A stretch of DNA of 43,855 bases. Origin: Marinobacterium sp. GTDB taxonomy: Bacteria > Pseudomonadota > Gammaproteobacteria > Pseudomonadales > Balneatricaceae. Under the pieces are notes generated by a model. That model saw only the letters and a program-made list of their open reading frames with translations. It was not told the origin of the DNA and did not search any database. Below, piece after piece: positions 16,517-26,800 of this stretch; the first letter of the stretch is position 1, and each line of letters starts with the position of its first letter. The stretch lies in NCBI GenBank assembly GCA_025800125.1, contig JAOXSF010000184.1, positions 1 to 43,855 of the forward strand, given 5' to 3'. A program made the position numbers and the translations under genes.

Positions 16517-19500
16517 ATGAAACAGCTTAATCGAATCGTACTGGTCAACTGGTATGTGCTTGGTGCCGTCGAGATCCCGATTAAGGGCAATGTTGCGATT
16601 GTTGGCCCGAACGGTTCCGGTAAGTCCTCCCTGCTGGATGCGATCCAGACCGTATTGATGGGCGGCCATAAACGCCATATGAGCTTTAACGCATCGGCCG
16701 GTGAAAAGAGTGAGCGTAGCTTGCGTACCTACTGTCTGGGTTTTCTGGACGGTGGCGGCAAAAAGGCGATGGTTCGTGAAGACTCTCTGAGCTATATGGC
16801 ACTGAGTTTCTTTGACACTGAAACCGCAAAAGAGAGCTGTATTGGTATTGCAATCAGCGCTTCTACTGCCTCTGCTGATGAAGATGTACTGGGTCGTTTT
16901 ATTCTGCCGGATTTCTCTGTCAGCCTGGATGATTTCAGCGTCCAGAAAAGTGGCGGCCGGATGCCAAAAGCCTGGACCGATGTACGCGCCAGTTTGCTGG
17001 AGCAGTGCCCGGATATGGTGCTGGAAAAACGTGCCAGCCGCTTTATCCGCGATATGGTGACGCACCTCAGCCATGACCCGAGCATGCCGAACGACGATGA
17101 GAAGTTTGTGAAAAACTTCAAAAACGCTTTGCGTTTCGTACCGATCGACAGCCCGACCCGTTTTATCCGTGAGTTCGTACTGGACGAAAATATTGTCCAT
17201 GTCGGGGCCTTCCGTAAGTCCCTCGATGAATACCGCACCATGGAGGAGAAAACCCGCGAAGTTTCTACCCGCATTGATGAGCTGGAAAAAGTCCGTGAAA
17301 TGTGTGGCGGCATCCAGCGTAACCTGCGCAATGCGGTGGAATATGAATGGGTGGTTCATGAAAGCCGTTTTGAACATGCTGATCTGAAAAAAGAAGAAGC
17401 AGCGGAGCGACTGGAAAAGAACGAGAAGAAAGAGACAAAGTTGCAGACCCAGCTGGACAAGTGCAACGGCCAGCTTAATCGGGTGATGCAGGACCTGGCC
17501 GAGACACGCGCACAGCTCAATAACACGGACTCGGCCCATAAGATCAAGGCGCTGGAAGCCAATATTGATGCCAAACAGCATGAGCTTAATGGCGTTAAAG
17601 AAAAAGTGCAGGGTATCTACAACCTGCTGCGCAGCACCGTCGGTTTTGCCAACTATGAGAATCTGTTACCCGAAAGCTTTATTCCGGTGGTGCGTGACTC
17701 GGTAGAACTGTGGCGCAGTGGCCAGGATATTACTGCGGATACCTGGCCCGCAGCGCCGGTAGAAGTGGACAATACTATTAACGCCCTGAAAGGGCAGGTT
17801 GATACTGTACGTCGTGAGATTGCTCGTAACTACGAACACTCGGTTATTCGTATCAATGAATTGCGTAACGAAATTCAGCATCAGCGGGGCGCTGTTGAAC
17901 AGCTGAAGCAGGGCCGCGCACCGGTACGTCGTAACACTCAGGAGCTGATGCAGCTGCTGGCCGAGTACGGTATTGAATCGATGCCAATCTGTGAGCTGGT
18001 GGATATCAACGATGATAAATGGCGTATCGCGGTTGAGTCGTTCCTGGGCGCGCGCCGTGAAGCACTGATTGTTGACCCGAGCCAGGTAAAAGAGGCGATC
18101 ACCCTTTACCGTCGTAAAGGCCGCCACCTCAAGGGCTGTCGTATCATCAATACCACCCGTTCTCAGGACTGGCTGAATCGCTTCAAACCGGGCTCGCTGG
18201 CACAGTTTATCGACACTGAAGACACGCATGCCCGTGCCTACATGAACCGGGCGCTGGGCGGTGTGATAGCAGTTGAAACCGAGGCTGAGCTGCTGCGCCA
18301 TGAGCGTGCGCTGACTTACGACTGCATGTTGCAGGGGGAGGGTTCGACTACCGCTATCCATGAGCAGCAACCGATTATGGGCATCCGCCGTCGTGGTGAT
18401 CAGCTGGCCGCACAGGGCAAGCAGATGGACGAGATGATGGATGAGTTCACCCGGCTGGGGCGCTCCCATGAAGGCCTGGAGAAACTGCGTGATGCGCTGA
18501 TCAACCTGACCACCAGTCTGGCCAGTACCACAGAATGTACTTTCGATCTGGTTCAACAACGCGAACAGTTAATGATGGAAGTGGACGGCAACCGTCAGGC
18601 GATTGATGACATTCGTAATCAGGATGATAGCGGTATTCAGAGCCGTATCACCGAGCTGGTAGAATTACAGAAAGAGACCGAAGACAACCAGAAAGCGTTG
18701 ATGGAGAAACTGCAGAAAGCACGTACCTCCATGATTAAAGACAGCGCCGCGCTGGAAGTGCTGGGGCAGGAGCTGGAAGAACATGCCGCTGCCCGTGCGG
18801 TCTGTGCAGGCAAATCTGATTTTGATGGCCAGTCAGCACAGGAAAAACGTGATTATCTGGAAGAAAGTTGCAGTAGCGAGCTGGAGCGGATTATCTTTGA
18901 ATCTGCCAAACGCGCACAGGCTGAGCTGGCACTGCATGAGCGTAAGAAAAACGGCGTACGTGACGCGGTTGCCCAGTATAAGGCACGTTACCATGGCGGT
19001 GGCCTGAGCCATCAGGGTATTGACCAGATCAGCGCAGATTCAACCCACGAAGAACTGGAAGCCTTCGTTGAGCAGACCATTGCCGTACTGACGGAATCTG
19101 AACTGGCCCAGTACACCCAGAAGGCAGAGATGGCGCGTCAGGAAGCGGAAACATCTTTCCGTTCTGATTTTGTGGCGCACCTGAATGACCAGATCAACAA
19201 AATTCGTGAACTGATCCGTGAGCTGAACCAGCACCTTAAAGGCCGTCCATTTCACAGCGAAATGTACAGCTTTGAAATGATGCCCAACCCGGAACTCAAG
19301 GATATTCTGGAGCTGGTAGAAGCCTACACCCGTATGGACCAGGCCAATGTCGGCTCGCTGTTTGATCTGGCCAACGCAGGTAACAAGCCGCATCAGGAAG
19401 CACTGGCCAAGATTCACGATGTGCTCAAGGATGAAGGCGAAAGCAGTCTGTTGCAGGACTACCGTAATTTCTACAACTTCGAACTGGTCGTCAAAGATCT

Positions 19501-19969
19501 GGACGGCAACCGCAAGACCACGCTGACCCAGCGTATCAAAACCGGTTCCGGTGGTGAGCACCAGGTGCCATTCTACGTAGCAATGGCTGCTGCGCTGGGT
19601 GCCACTTATCGCCTGCGCGAAGGCAGCAGTGGCCAGCCAATCGGTGGTATGAGCCTGTCGGTATTCGATGAAGCGTTCAACAAACTGGACTCTGAGAACA
19701 CTGTTACCTCGCTGGGCTTTATGAGCGACCTGGGCCTGCAAACCATCATCGCTGCACCGGATGAGAAATATTCGCTGCTCAGCTCCTGCATGGATACCAT
19801 CATTAACGTTTGTCGTGATGGCAGCGTAGTGGATATTGATGTCGAGTTTCCGACTGAGCGAGGCAAACAGCTGCTGAACTCTGATAACCCCTATAAGCTG
19901 CTGAACGAACAGTCTGATGACTTCGAGCCGGTAGAAGAGGACGAAGACGAGGAAGCAGAAAAAGCGTAA
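16517..19969 (+). CDS. SMC-like ATPase of a JetABC/MksBEF-type complex (JetC/MksB)
   Basis: This 1150-residue DNA-translocating ATPase begins MKQLNRIVLVNWYVLG, with Walker A GPNGSGKSS at residues 30-38. Long coiled coils follow (about 230-360 and 610-900), with a non-helical middle near 470-600 that would be the hinge (AVESFLGARREALIVDPSQ, RRKGRHLKGCRII). The C-terminal head has a signature-like KTGSGGEHQVPFYVAM and Walker B LSVFDEAFNKLD near residue 1050. The C-terminus ends in a run of acidic residues. It would extrude DNA loops with the two upstream subunits. In Wadjet the nuclease JetD follows; here the next gene is a methyltransferase after a terminator. The function is therefore either plasmid defence with JetD elsewhere, or a chromosomal condensin. 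Confidence 0.87.
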   Translation: MKQLNRIVLVNWYVLGAVEIPIKGNVAIVGPNGSGKSSLLDAIQTVLMGGHKRHMSFNASAGEKSERSLRTYCLGFLDGGGKKAMVREDSLSYMALSFFDTETAKESCIGIAISASTASADEDVLGRFILPDFSVSLDDFSVQKSGGRMPKAWTDVRASLLEQCPDMVLEKRASRFIRDMVTHLSHDPSMPNDDEKFVKNFKNALRFVPIDSPTRFIREFVLDENIVHVGAFRKSLDEYRTMEEKTREVSTRIDELEKVREMCGGIQRNLRNAVEYEWVVHESRFEHADLKKEEAAERLEKNEKKETKLQTQLDKCNGQLNRVMQDLAETRAQLNNTDSAHKIKALEANIDAKQHELNGVKEKVQGIYNLLRSTVGFANYENLLPESFIPVVRDSVELWRSGQDITADTWPAAPVEVDNTINALKGQVDTVRREIARNYEHSVIRINELRNEIQHQRGAVEQLKQGRAPVRRNTQELMQLLAEYGIESMPICELVDINDDKWRIAVESFLGARREALIVDPSQVKEAITLYRRKGRHLKGCRIINTTRSQDWLNRFKPGSLAQFIDTEDTHARAYMNRALGGVIAVETEAELLRHERALTYDCMLQGEGSTTAIHEQQPIMGIRRRGDQLAAQGKQMDEMMDEFTRLGRSHEGLEKLRDALINLTTSLASTTECTFDLVQQREQLMMEVDGNRQAIDDIRNQDDSGIQSRITELVELQKETEDNQKALMEKLQKARTSMIKDSAALEVLGQELEEHAAARAVCAGKSDFDGQSAQEKRDYLEESCSSELERIIFESAKRAQAELALHERKKNGVRDAVAQYKARYHGGGLSHQGIDQISADSTHEELEAFVEQTIAVLTESELAQYTQKAEMARQEAETSFRSDFVAHLNDQINKIRELIRELNQHLKGRPFHSEMYSFEMMPNPELKDILELVEAYTRMDQANVGSLFDLANAGNKPHQEALAKIHDVLKDEGESSLLQDYRNFYNFELVVKDLDGNRKTTLTQRIKTGSGGEHQVPFYVAMAAALGATYRLREGSSGQPIGGMSLSVFDEAFNKLDSENTVTSLGFMSDLGLQTIIAAPDEKYSLLSSCMDTIINVCRDGSVVDIDVEFPTERGKQLLNSDNPYKLLNEQSDDFEPVEEDEDEEAEKA

Positions 19970-19999
19970 TGCGCTGAACGGTTTCACGTCTGGTAATTA

Positions 20000-20031
20000 A
20001 AAGCCGCCCTTGATTGCAGGGGCGGCTTTTT
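20000..20031 (+). terminator. Rho-independent terminator closing the SMC operon
   Basis: The stem GCCGCCC/GGGCGGC (20003-20009 with 20020-20026) with a 10-base loop is followed by five T and preceded by A residues. It lies 30 bases past the SMC stop. Confidence 0.88.
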
Positions 20032-20159
20032 GCTTTCAGGGCCGGGCAGCAGGACGGGAATAGCCGGTTTTTATACGCGGTTGCCAGGCGTCTTTCCTGC
20101 ATAGCCGTGTCCGGTTCTGGTACGCTGGCAGACTTTTCTACATTAGATACAGGTATGCC

Positions 20160-20783
20160 ATGGTTGACCCTGAAGACCGCATAATCAGTTATTACTACCG
20201 CGAGGCCAAGGCTGTAATCGCGCAGTACGACAGCCTGGATGCTGCACAGGTGCATCGAAGCTGGTTGCCCTTGCTGGCAGAAATATCTACCGGCAAAGTG
20301 CTGGATGCCGGAGCGGGCAGTGGCCGGGATGCGCGCTGGTTACAGCAGCAGGGGTGGCAGGTAACCGCCGTGGAACCCGCAGCAGCGCTACGCCAGCAGG
20401 CTGAAACCCACCCGGATAATGGCGCTATTTGCTGGCACAATGCCCGTCTGCCAGAGCTGGCAGGCCTGCAAGAGCAATATGATCTGATACTGCTGTCTGC
20501 CGTGTGGATGCACCTGTCCGTGGCGCAACGCCAACCGGCATTGCAACGCCTGGTACAGTTACTGGCTCCGCAAGGATGGCTGGTGATCACCTTACGCCAT
20601 GGCCCCACAGATGCCGAGCGCCCCATGTACCCGGTATCGGTAGCTGAATTACGCACACTGGCAGAACCACTGCAACTGGACGTTTTTTTGTTAGAAAAAA
20701 ATGCCAAAGACTGTCTGAACCGGGCGAGTGTCTGGTGGCAGACGGTGGTGGTTAAACATCCGTCCTGGCAGGTATTGCATTAA
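20160..20783 (+). CDS. Class I SAM-dependent methyltransferase
   Basis: This 207-residue cytoplasmic methyltransferase has motif I VLDAGAGSGRDARWL (about residues 46-60), the acidic residue of motif II in VTAVEPA (about 71-77), and motif IV-like LILLSAVWMHL (about 107-117). The LAPQGWLVITLRHGP strand region is near 138-152. It resembles tellurite-resistance/UbiE-type small-molecule methyltransferases rather than DNA methyltransferases; no target-recognition domain or NPPY/DPPY motif is present. It lies between the SMC operon terminator and the dpt genes and may be unrelated to either. Substrate unknown. Confidence 0.85.
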   Translation: MVDPEDRIISYYYREAKAVIAQYDSLDAAQVHRSWLPLLAEISTGKVLDAGAGSGRDARWLQQQGWQVTAVEPAAALRQQAETHPDNGAICWHNARLPELAGLQEQYDLILLSAVWMHLSVAQRQPALQRLVQLLAPQGWLVITLRHGPTDAERPMYPVSVAELRTLAEPLQLDVFLLEKNAKDCLNRASVWWQTVVVKHPSWQVLH

Positions 20784-20845
20784 TCACTTTTCCTGTGCGT
20801 CGGGTCACTATACCTTTTTCTTGTGATGCATTAGGCTAACGTCTT

Positions 20846-20881
20846 CTCAGGACGAGTAAAGTGCTCAGAGGACGAGTGCGG
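20846..20881 (+). repeat. 18-bp imperfect direct repeat upstream of dptF
   Basis: CTCAG-GACGAGT at 20846 recurs as CTCAGAGGACGAGT at 20864, an 18-base spacing, about 100 bases before the dptF start. It could be a regulator binding site or another of the short tandem repeats seen in this window. Confidence 0.6.
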
Positions 20882-20977
20882 TTTAAAAAGCCGTTCGGCA
20901 GTAAACCCCGCCATACGTTTTGTATCTCTTTCTTTACCGCTCCTGTTAACGCTCAGCCTGTTCAGATGGTAGTTGTA

Positions 20978-22582
20978 ATGAAGCTCAGTAACGCGCTCAG
21001 GGTATTGTCAAAATCATCCCCCTATGCAGTACGAACTCAGGGTACTTTTGAAGACCCTGAATTCGAGGCACTGAAAAATCACCTATATGTTGAAACCGAA
21101 ATCGAACGCGTATTTCGTGACAAGCTGAGCACTCTCCGGCCGGGTGATATTCTTTTTCTCTGCGGTAGTAGTGGTGATGGTAAGTCAGAAATACTGACAC
21201 GCTGTGAAAAAGAATATGGGCACATCAGGTTTCACCTGGATGCGACTCATAGCTTTTCTGCTTCCAGTACAGCAATTGAAACATTAGACGAACGATTCAC
21301 TCGTACGAAGCAGGCTAATGTACCGCTGGTGGTTGGTATCAATATCGGCATGTTGGGCAATTATCAGCAGGATGGTAGCCGTGACCACCTCAAAATACGT
21401 AAGGCAATTGCGCGTTTCCTTATTGAGAAGGAAACCCAGGTCGACAATATCGGCTTTCTTGATTTCGAGGCTTTTCCGAAATTCCGTATTGAAGAAAATG
21501 AGGTCGAGTCTGATTTTTTTTCAGGCTTACTGGATAAAATCGTTCGTGATACTGAGCACAATCCGTTTCGTGCAGCTTTTGAACTGAGCACTCAAGATGC
21601 AGGTGAAAGGCAGCTGTGCGCTAATTACCGATTATTGCGTCTGCAACCTGTGCAGCGAGTGATTGTTGAGTTGCTGTTTCAAGCCCGTGTGCGCAAAGAT
21701 CAGTTTATAACCGCACGAATGCTATTGGATTTTATCTGCTGCATTCTGACAGGCCCTGGTTATATCTTTGATAATCTATTTAGTGGCGGGGACAACGAGT
21801 TATTGGATGCACTTGAAGATTTTGATCCAGCTATCCTGCGTAATCGGAAAGTTGACAGCTTTCTGGTTGAGCAGCGCATTGGTATTGAGAACAACGAGTA
21901 TCAACGCTTCAATCAGATGCTAAGTGAAAAATTGGGTATTGATATTGCGTTGGGGGGGGCGTCTCAGCTTCGTCTGTTTTTCCTTGTACGTCACAGCCGT
22001 CTTTTCACCGAGAACCGCTTTTTAAATCAGTTTTCTGAGCCATTCCAGGATGCCGTCTGGCAAACGTACTGTCAAATTTGGCGGCTACATCGTGAGTATG
22101 ATGGTGATTCAAAGCAGAAGCAGGCTCTGAGGCGCTTTTATTCTGACCTGGTGTTCGCGGCAATCAATCGGTTTGCTAACCGTAATGCGCCTGAACTGAA
22201 TAAAGATGAGTTCTTTATTTCGACACGGGGGGAGTATGTGATTGCTGCTGAGCTTGAGTTGAGCGTTTCATACCCGGCAATCAAGAAAGATAATAATGCT
22301 GACCAATCCTTCTTTAACTTGCGTATTGGAGTGGGTGAGTTTGCGTTGAAGCCTGTGCCGGTAACAATCAATCTGCTTGATTTGATGTGGCGAATAGTAA
22401 ATGGTTATCGCCCTAACCGTCATGATAAAAATAGTATCGTACTGCTGGATGAGTTAGTACACCATATTACTTCTCAAGCCCGTCAAGCTTCCGCGTTGCA
22501 TCTGTTTAAACAGGGCGGCAGAGAAGAACATTTCCGCCTTAAAAAGACTGCAGATGAAGAGATCCGGGTAAGCGGCTTATGA
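20978..22582 (+). CDS. dptF: DNA phosphorothioation-dependent restriction protein DptF
   Basis: This 534-residue putative P-loop protein begins MKLSNALRVLSKSSPYAV, as in DptF. The Walker A motif GSSGDGKSE is at residues 63-71, and FHLDATHSF and LVVGINIGMLGNY follow. With DptG and DptH it forms the restriction half of the phosphorothioation system, damaging DNA that lacks the sulfur mark. The start is set at 20978 by similarity; GTG and ATG codons a little upstream (ATG at 20966) are also in frame, and the frame stays open to 20861. It overlaps dptG by 4 bases (ATGA), so the two are translationally coupled. It is the first gene of a five-gene plus-strand operon ending at 31241. Confidence 0.88.
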   Translation: MKLSNALRVLSKSSPYAVRTQGTFEDPEFEALKNHLYVETEIERVFRDKLSTLRPGDILFLCGSSGDGKSEILTRCEKEYGHIRFHLDATHSFSASSTAIETLDERFTRTKQANVPLVVGINIGMLGNYQQDGSRDHLKIRKAIARFLIEKETQVDNIGFLDFEAFPKFRIEENEVESDFFSGLLDKIVRDTEHNPFRAAFELSTQDAGERQLCANYRLLRLQPVQRVIVELLFQARVRKDQFITARMLLDFICCILTGPGYIFDNLFSGGDNELLDALEDFDPAILRNRKVDSFLVEQRIGIENNEYQRFNQMLSEKLGIDIALGGASQLRLFFLVRHSRLFTENRFLNQFSEPFQDAVWQTYCQIWRLHREYDGDSKQKQALRRFYSDLVFAAINRFANRNAPELNKDEFFISTRGEYVIAAELELSVSYPAIKKDNNADQSFFNLRIGVGEFALKPVPVTINLLDLMWRIVNGYRPNRHDKNSIVLLDELVHHITSQARQASALHLFKQGGREEHFRLKKTADEEIRVSGL

Positions 22583-23898
22583 AGACCTCCGTACTTAAAG
22601 AAACACTAAAGCCTGAGAAGAATAACCGACTAAATAGCTACTTTCCTGTACGCACCAATGACAGTAAAGATGCTTATGACTGGAATGTTGCCAAAGCCGT
22701 TTTTGTACGTGACTTGTATCGTCGCCAGCCTGTATCTGGTGGATTGGATGCCTTTAAAGAAGCAGCTAAAGAGGAGTTTCTAAGTGTGCTGGATGATGAA
22801 GATTTCTGGCCTCATCTGGAAACGATGTATTTTGGTGAAGATGCGATTTATCAGTTGACACCTGAAAGTCTGCTGTTTGAATTGGATAATCTTAAAGACA
22901 GTGCTTCGAAAAACCGCTTGGGAAGACTGTTTTCCAGCCTGCTACAAGGCGCCTATATAGAACAAAGTAATCACGGTAGCAGTCACTTTCTTGATACAAA
23001 AATGATTAGAACCCTGCAGGATTTGGGGTTACGTACACTGGATACAAAAAAGTATCGCCCTGGTGCGGGAGAGCGAGCTTGGTTACCGTTTCTGTCAGAT
23101 ACCTTTCAGCAAGATGCTAAGTTTTTGGCAACAAAGCCGGACTATATGCTAGAGCAGTTAGAACAGTTCCTGCGCTTGTACGCTTACCTTTATACTGCGC
23201 AGTTATGTCTGAATATTCACGGTTGGACAGATGTGCCTAAAGCACGACCGCTATACTTTATCATGGAGCATGAAGTCGCCAGTAAAGAACGCAGCCAGTT
23301 AACCCAGTACGGACATAGAAAAGTATTTGAACAGCTGAAAGACCTGTTTCCATATCTGGTAGCCAATGAAGCGCTGCAGCATGTTGATGAAAATCAGAAC
23401 GAGCGCCTACGGCCGCTGTGGTATCTCAAACAGAAGCTGGTAGCTGGTGATGCTGAAAAATTACGTCAGTTTGCGATTGATTTTGCAAAGAATCGTGATT
23501 ACCCATCACCGGTAGAAGGCGAAGGTGCAGAGTATTGGCTAAGTGAATTGCTCAAACTGTATTGTAAGCAGTTTGAAAAAGGGCGCACTCGTGCTTCGGC
23601 TAATAGTAAGTTTGTCAGTTATACCGAAGAGTTCCTGTGCAGCACGTTTGTCCGTTCCCGTGGTCGTAGTGGCAAGGTACTGGTGATGAACCAGGATTAC
23701 CTGTCTTTATTAACTAATTTGGCCATTGGTGATAATGAAAAATTGCGTTTCCATGAGTTGCTTGATGCTTTTAAAGCCCGTGGCGTTTTTTTTGATAAAC
23801 AGTCCCAGCAGGCGCTGATTGAGTTTTTCGAGCGTATGGGGAATGTAGAACGAATGAGTGATAGTGGAGACGCAGTGTATGTCCGTAAAACTGTTTGA
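22579..23898 (+). CDS. dptG: DNA phosphorothioation-dependent restriction protein DptG
   Basis: This 439-residue protein begins MKTSVLKETLKPEKNNRLNSYFPVRTNDSKD, matching DptG in position and style. DptG proteins have no well-characterised catalytic motif, and I see none here. The sequence is mostly helical and charged, without membrane segments or signal peptide. It starts inside the last codons of dptF and its end overlaps the start of dptH by 20 bases. Assignment is mainly from its fixed place between dptF and dptH, with the general look of the protein agreeing with the family. It is required with its partners for restriction in studied Dpt systems. Confidence 0.85.
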   Translation: MKTSVLKETLKPEKNNRLNSYFPVRTNDSKDAYDWNVAKAVFVRDLYRRQPVSGGLDAFKEAAKEEFLSVLDDEDFWPHLETMYFGEDAIYQLTPESLLFELDNLKDSASKNRLGRLFSSLLQGAYIEQSNHGSSHFLDTKMIRTLQDLGLRTLDTKKYRPGAGERAWLPFLSDTFQQDAKFLATKPDYMLEQLEQFLRLYAYLYTAQLCLNIHGWTDVPKARPLYFIMEHEVASKERSQLTQYGHRKVFEQLKDLFPYLVANEALQHVDENQNERLRPLWYLKQKLVAGDAEKLRQFAIDFAKNRDYPSPVEGEGAEYWLSELLKLYCKQFEKGRTRASANSKFVSYTEEFLCSTFVRSRGRSGKVLVMNQDYLSLLTNLAIGDNEKLRFHELLDAFKARGVFFDKQSQQALIEFFERMGNVERMSDSGDAVYVRKTV

Positions 23899-26800
23899 GA
23901 CATTTCTGGCTGAGCATTTTATTAATTGGGCCCGTCAGAATATTACTGCTGGTTTCCGTTATCAGTTTCGTTCCCCCAGTTTTGACAACAGTGTGCGCCT
24001 CTATCATGCACTGCAGAATGTACAGGTTGAGGGCATTGAAACGCTGACACTGATGGCCGGTGATACTGAACTGACTGCGTTGCAGTGTGGTGATATCAAG
24101 CTGGTTCCAGTGCTGCACAATGATGACCAGGCAGCGTCAGCGTCTGGTTACACTGAGAATTTTATCTCCTATCTGCGTGATGAGGTCGCGGGTCAGCAGG
24201 GTGAATTCTCACATACCGCTCTGTTTGTTATCCATAACAGCCTGCTGGACACACTGATTAACAGTGCCAGTGATGTCAGTGCTGAAAGTGGTGTTTATAA
24301 CCCACTACAAATCAAGCAAGCACTGGCTGAACTGATTAGTCAAGGTGAGGGTATTGGTAGCCGGGCGCTGTCTGATGAGCTGCTGGAATATCAGTTTGAT
24401 CTGATCATGGAAGACCGTAGCAGCATGTTTGGCTTTGAGCCGCTGTATAAGGCTGTTGCTGATGATGGCCGTATTGACTTCGATGAGATTGGTTTGCTGC
24501 CTGATGATCAGATTCTGCGTATGGATGATGATCGTAAGCAGATTCGTAAGAGGTTGGATCAAAACCGTAAACTGTTTGAAGAGATCAGTGAAGTGGTTGA
24601 ACACTACCCTGATCAGTTAGCGGGTCATTTGCCCTTGATGGGCGATAAATTTATCAAAGAACATTTTCCAAAAGACGATCTGGAAAAGTGGAAAACGCTA
24701 GAGCTTTCCGTCGTTCTGACTGAACAGGAAAGTAACCGTAGTCAGGAGTTGCATATCGAGTCAGAAAGTAGCCTGGCTGGTAAACTGATTAGTCGCGTTA
24801 AAAGTAATCGCAAAGCAGATCAGAAAAACCGTCATTTGCTGCTGAGTGTCAGTCCGGACAGAGAAGACTTTGATCTTGTTCTTGAGTTCTGTGGAGACAA
24901 AGTTCGTCAGGCTGAAGTGAAATTGACCCAGAAGGGCTATCAGAATGAATTTTCGGTATCAGGTGGCTCCGTTAGATCCACGATTACCATCACCGGGCAA
25001 ATTGATAGTGAGCCTCGTTTCTTTTTGATTGCGCTAGATCGTAATAAAACTTCTGAGAAGTACAAGTTCAACTGCCTGGTGGTAAAAGAAGGCTGGTTTA
25101 ATACAGAAGCGTTTGAAAACAGCTTTCTGATAAACCCTCGTAAGTCTTTGATTACCTTGCAGAGCCAGGAAACAAGCCTGCAGCTTACGGGTAATAGAGA
25201 ACAGTCAGTCGAGGTGCTGGAAAACTCTGGTGATACCTTGCAAGCCAATAGCTTCCAGGCCGTGGATTATACCCAGCTGGCTAATGAAGTTGATCAGATT
25301 GGTTTTATCTTGCAGAGCGGGCGTGCCAGCCTGACTTTTGAAGTAGAAGGCGCTGCTCCAAGTGATATTCTGCAGCTGCCTTTGCTGCTGGATACCGGCC
25401 GCATCCGCTACATGATGAATGCTGGTCTGCAGGGGGTATACAACCGCAGTAAACGGCGGGTGTATATCGAAAATAAAGAATCGCGGCTGACGGATTTTCA
25501 ACGTGCGTTGCTGGAGCAGGAAGCATCTTTGCTGGAGCAGCGTACGTTATACAAAGGTGCTGAAACAGATGATGTTTTCACTCTGTCAGAGTTGACAACC
25601 ATTGCCCCAAAACTTGCCGCTGCTTACAGCGGGCTGTTTGACTATCTGGAACAACAGAACAGTTTACCGTCGCTGGTGTGTTGGGATGACCGCTGGTGTG
25701 AGCATGTAAACGCCGTCGTTACCGCGTACCTGGATTTCTTGCGTCAGGTGCCGCAGAAGCAATATCTGGATGCAGCTTCTCGCCGTATGGTGCAGTTGGG
25801 CTTCTGTTATGTGCCGTTGCAGGTGGGTCACCGTCAGGAGGCCTGTGCCGAATTTATTACCCCTTATCACCCACTGATACTGGCTTACTATCACCAGCTT
25901 GTTACTGAATTTTGTCAATCTGAAGAGAGTGAAAAGAGCTTTGAAAGCCTGCCGCCTATCACCCTTGAGAGGCTGAACCCGCAAGGCTTGTTGCCGTTTA
26001 TATTTGATGCAAAACACGGCTTCTCTTATGTCAACGCTGACAGTAATAACAGTTTCTGGCTGCGTTGTGTGCCTTATGAAGAGACCAGCTACAGCTATAT
26101 TGTGCGTTTGGTGCGGGACAAAATCAGCGAGTTTGCTGCTGCTTTTGAGCCTCTGTTTGACCTTGAGAGTACGGCTAAAGCCCGGCCAACACTGACCATC
26201 AACTCGGTGAACAATCATGATAATTATGAGCTGTTCCTGGGTGTGGTTGAGCACATCCAGCGTCATCATGAAGATAGCTTTAATATCCATGTAAATCTTT
26301 ATGACGAAAGTTACCGTCAAACGGAATTTGACCGTTTTTCTGATCTTGCCAGTTATGATCAGATTAAAGAACGTTACGGGCTGAATAAGGGCAAGCAACG
26401 CGAATACGCCGATAATGTGGTTGACCTTCTACGCACCCGGCTGACGTACAGCAAGTTCACCCATAAAGAGACCCATGAACAGGCTTATGCTCATCTGACC
26501 TTCTTTCGTAATAACCAGAAGGTGAAGGTAATTGATGTTAATCCGCAAGAAAAACTGTCCGGTGTGACCTGTGATGGCCTGATCAGTGGTGAGGCATCTT
26601 CTTCTGAACAGAATAACTATCTGACCGGTTTTGGCTTACACAACATCGCTATAGATGGTCTGCCTGCGGTAGAGATTGCACTATTACTGGGCCGTATGTT
26701 GCGCCCAGCACGGGAGAGCACTGCAGAATATCGCGATAATAGCGCCATTGCGTTGGCAGTTGATGAAGCTTTCCGCGCCCAGCTGAACCGTTCCTATGAC

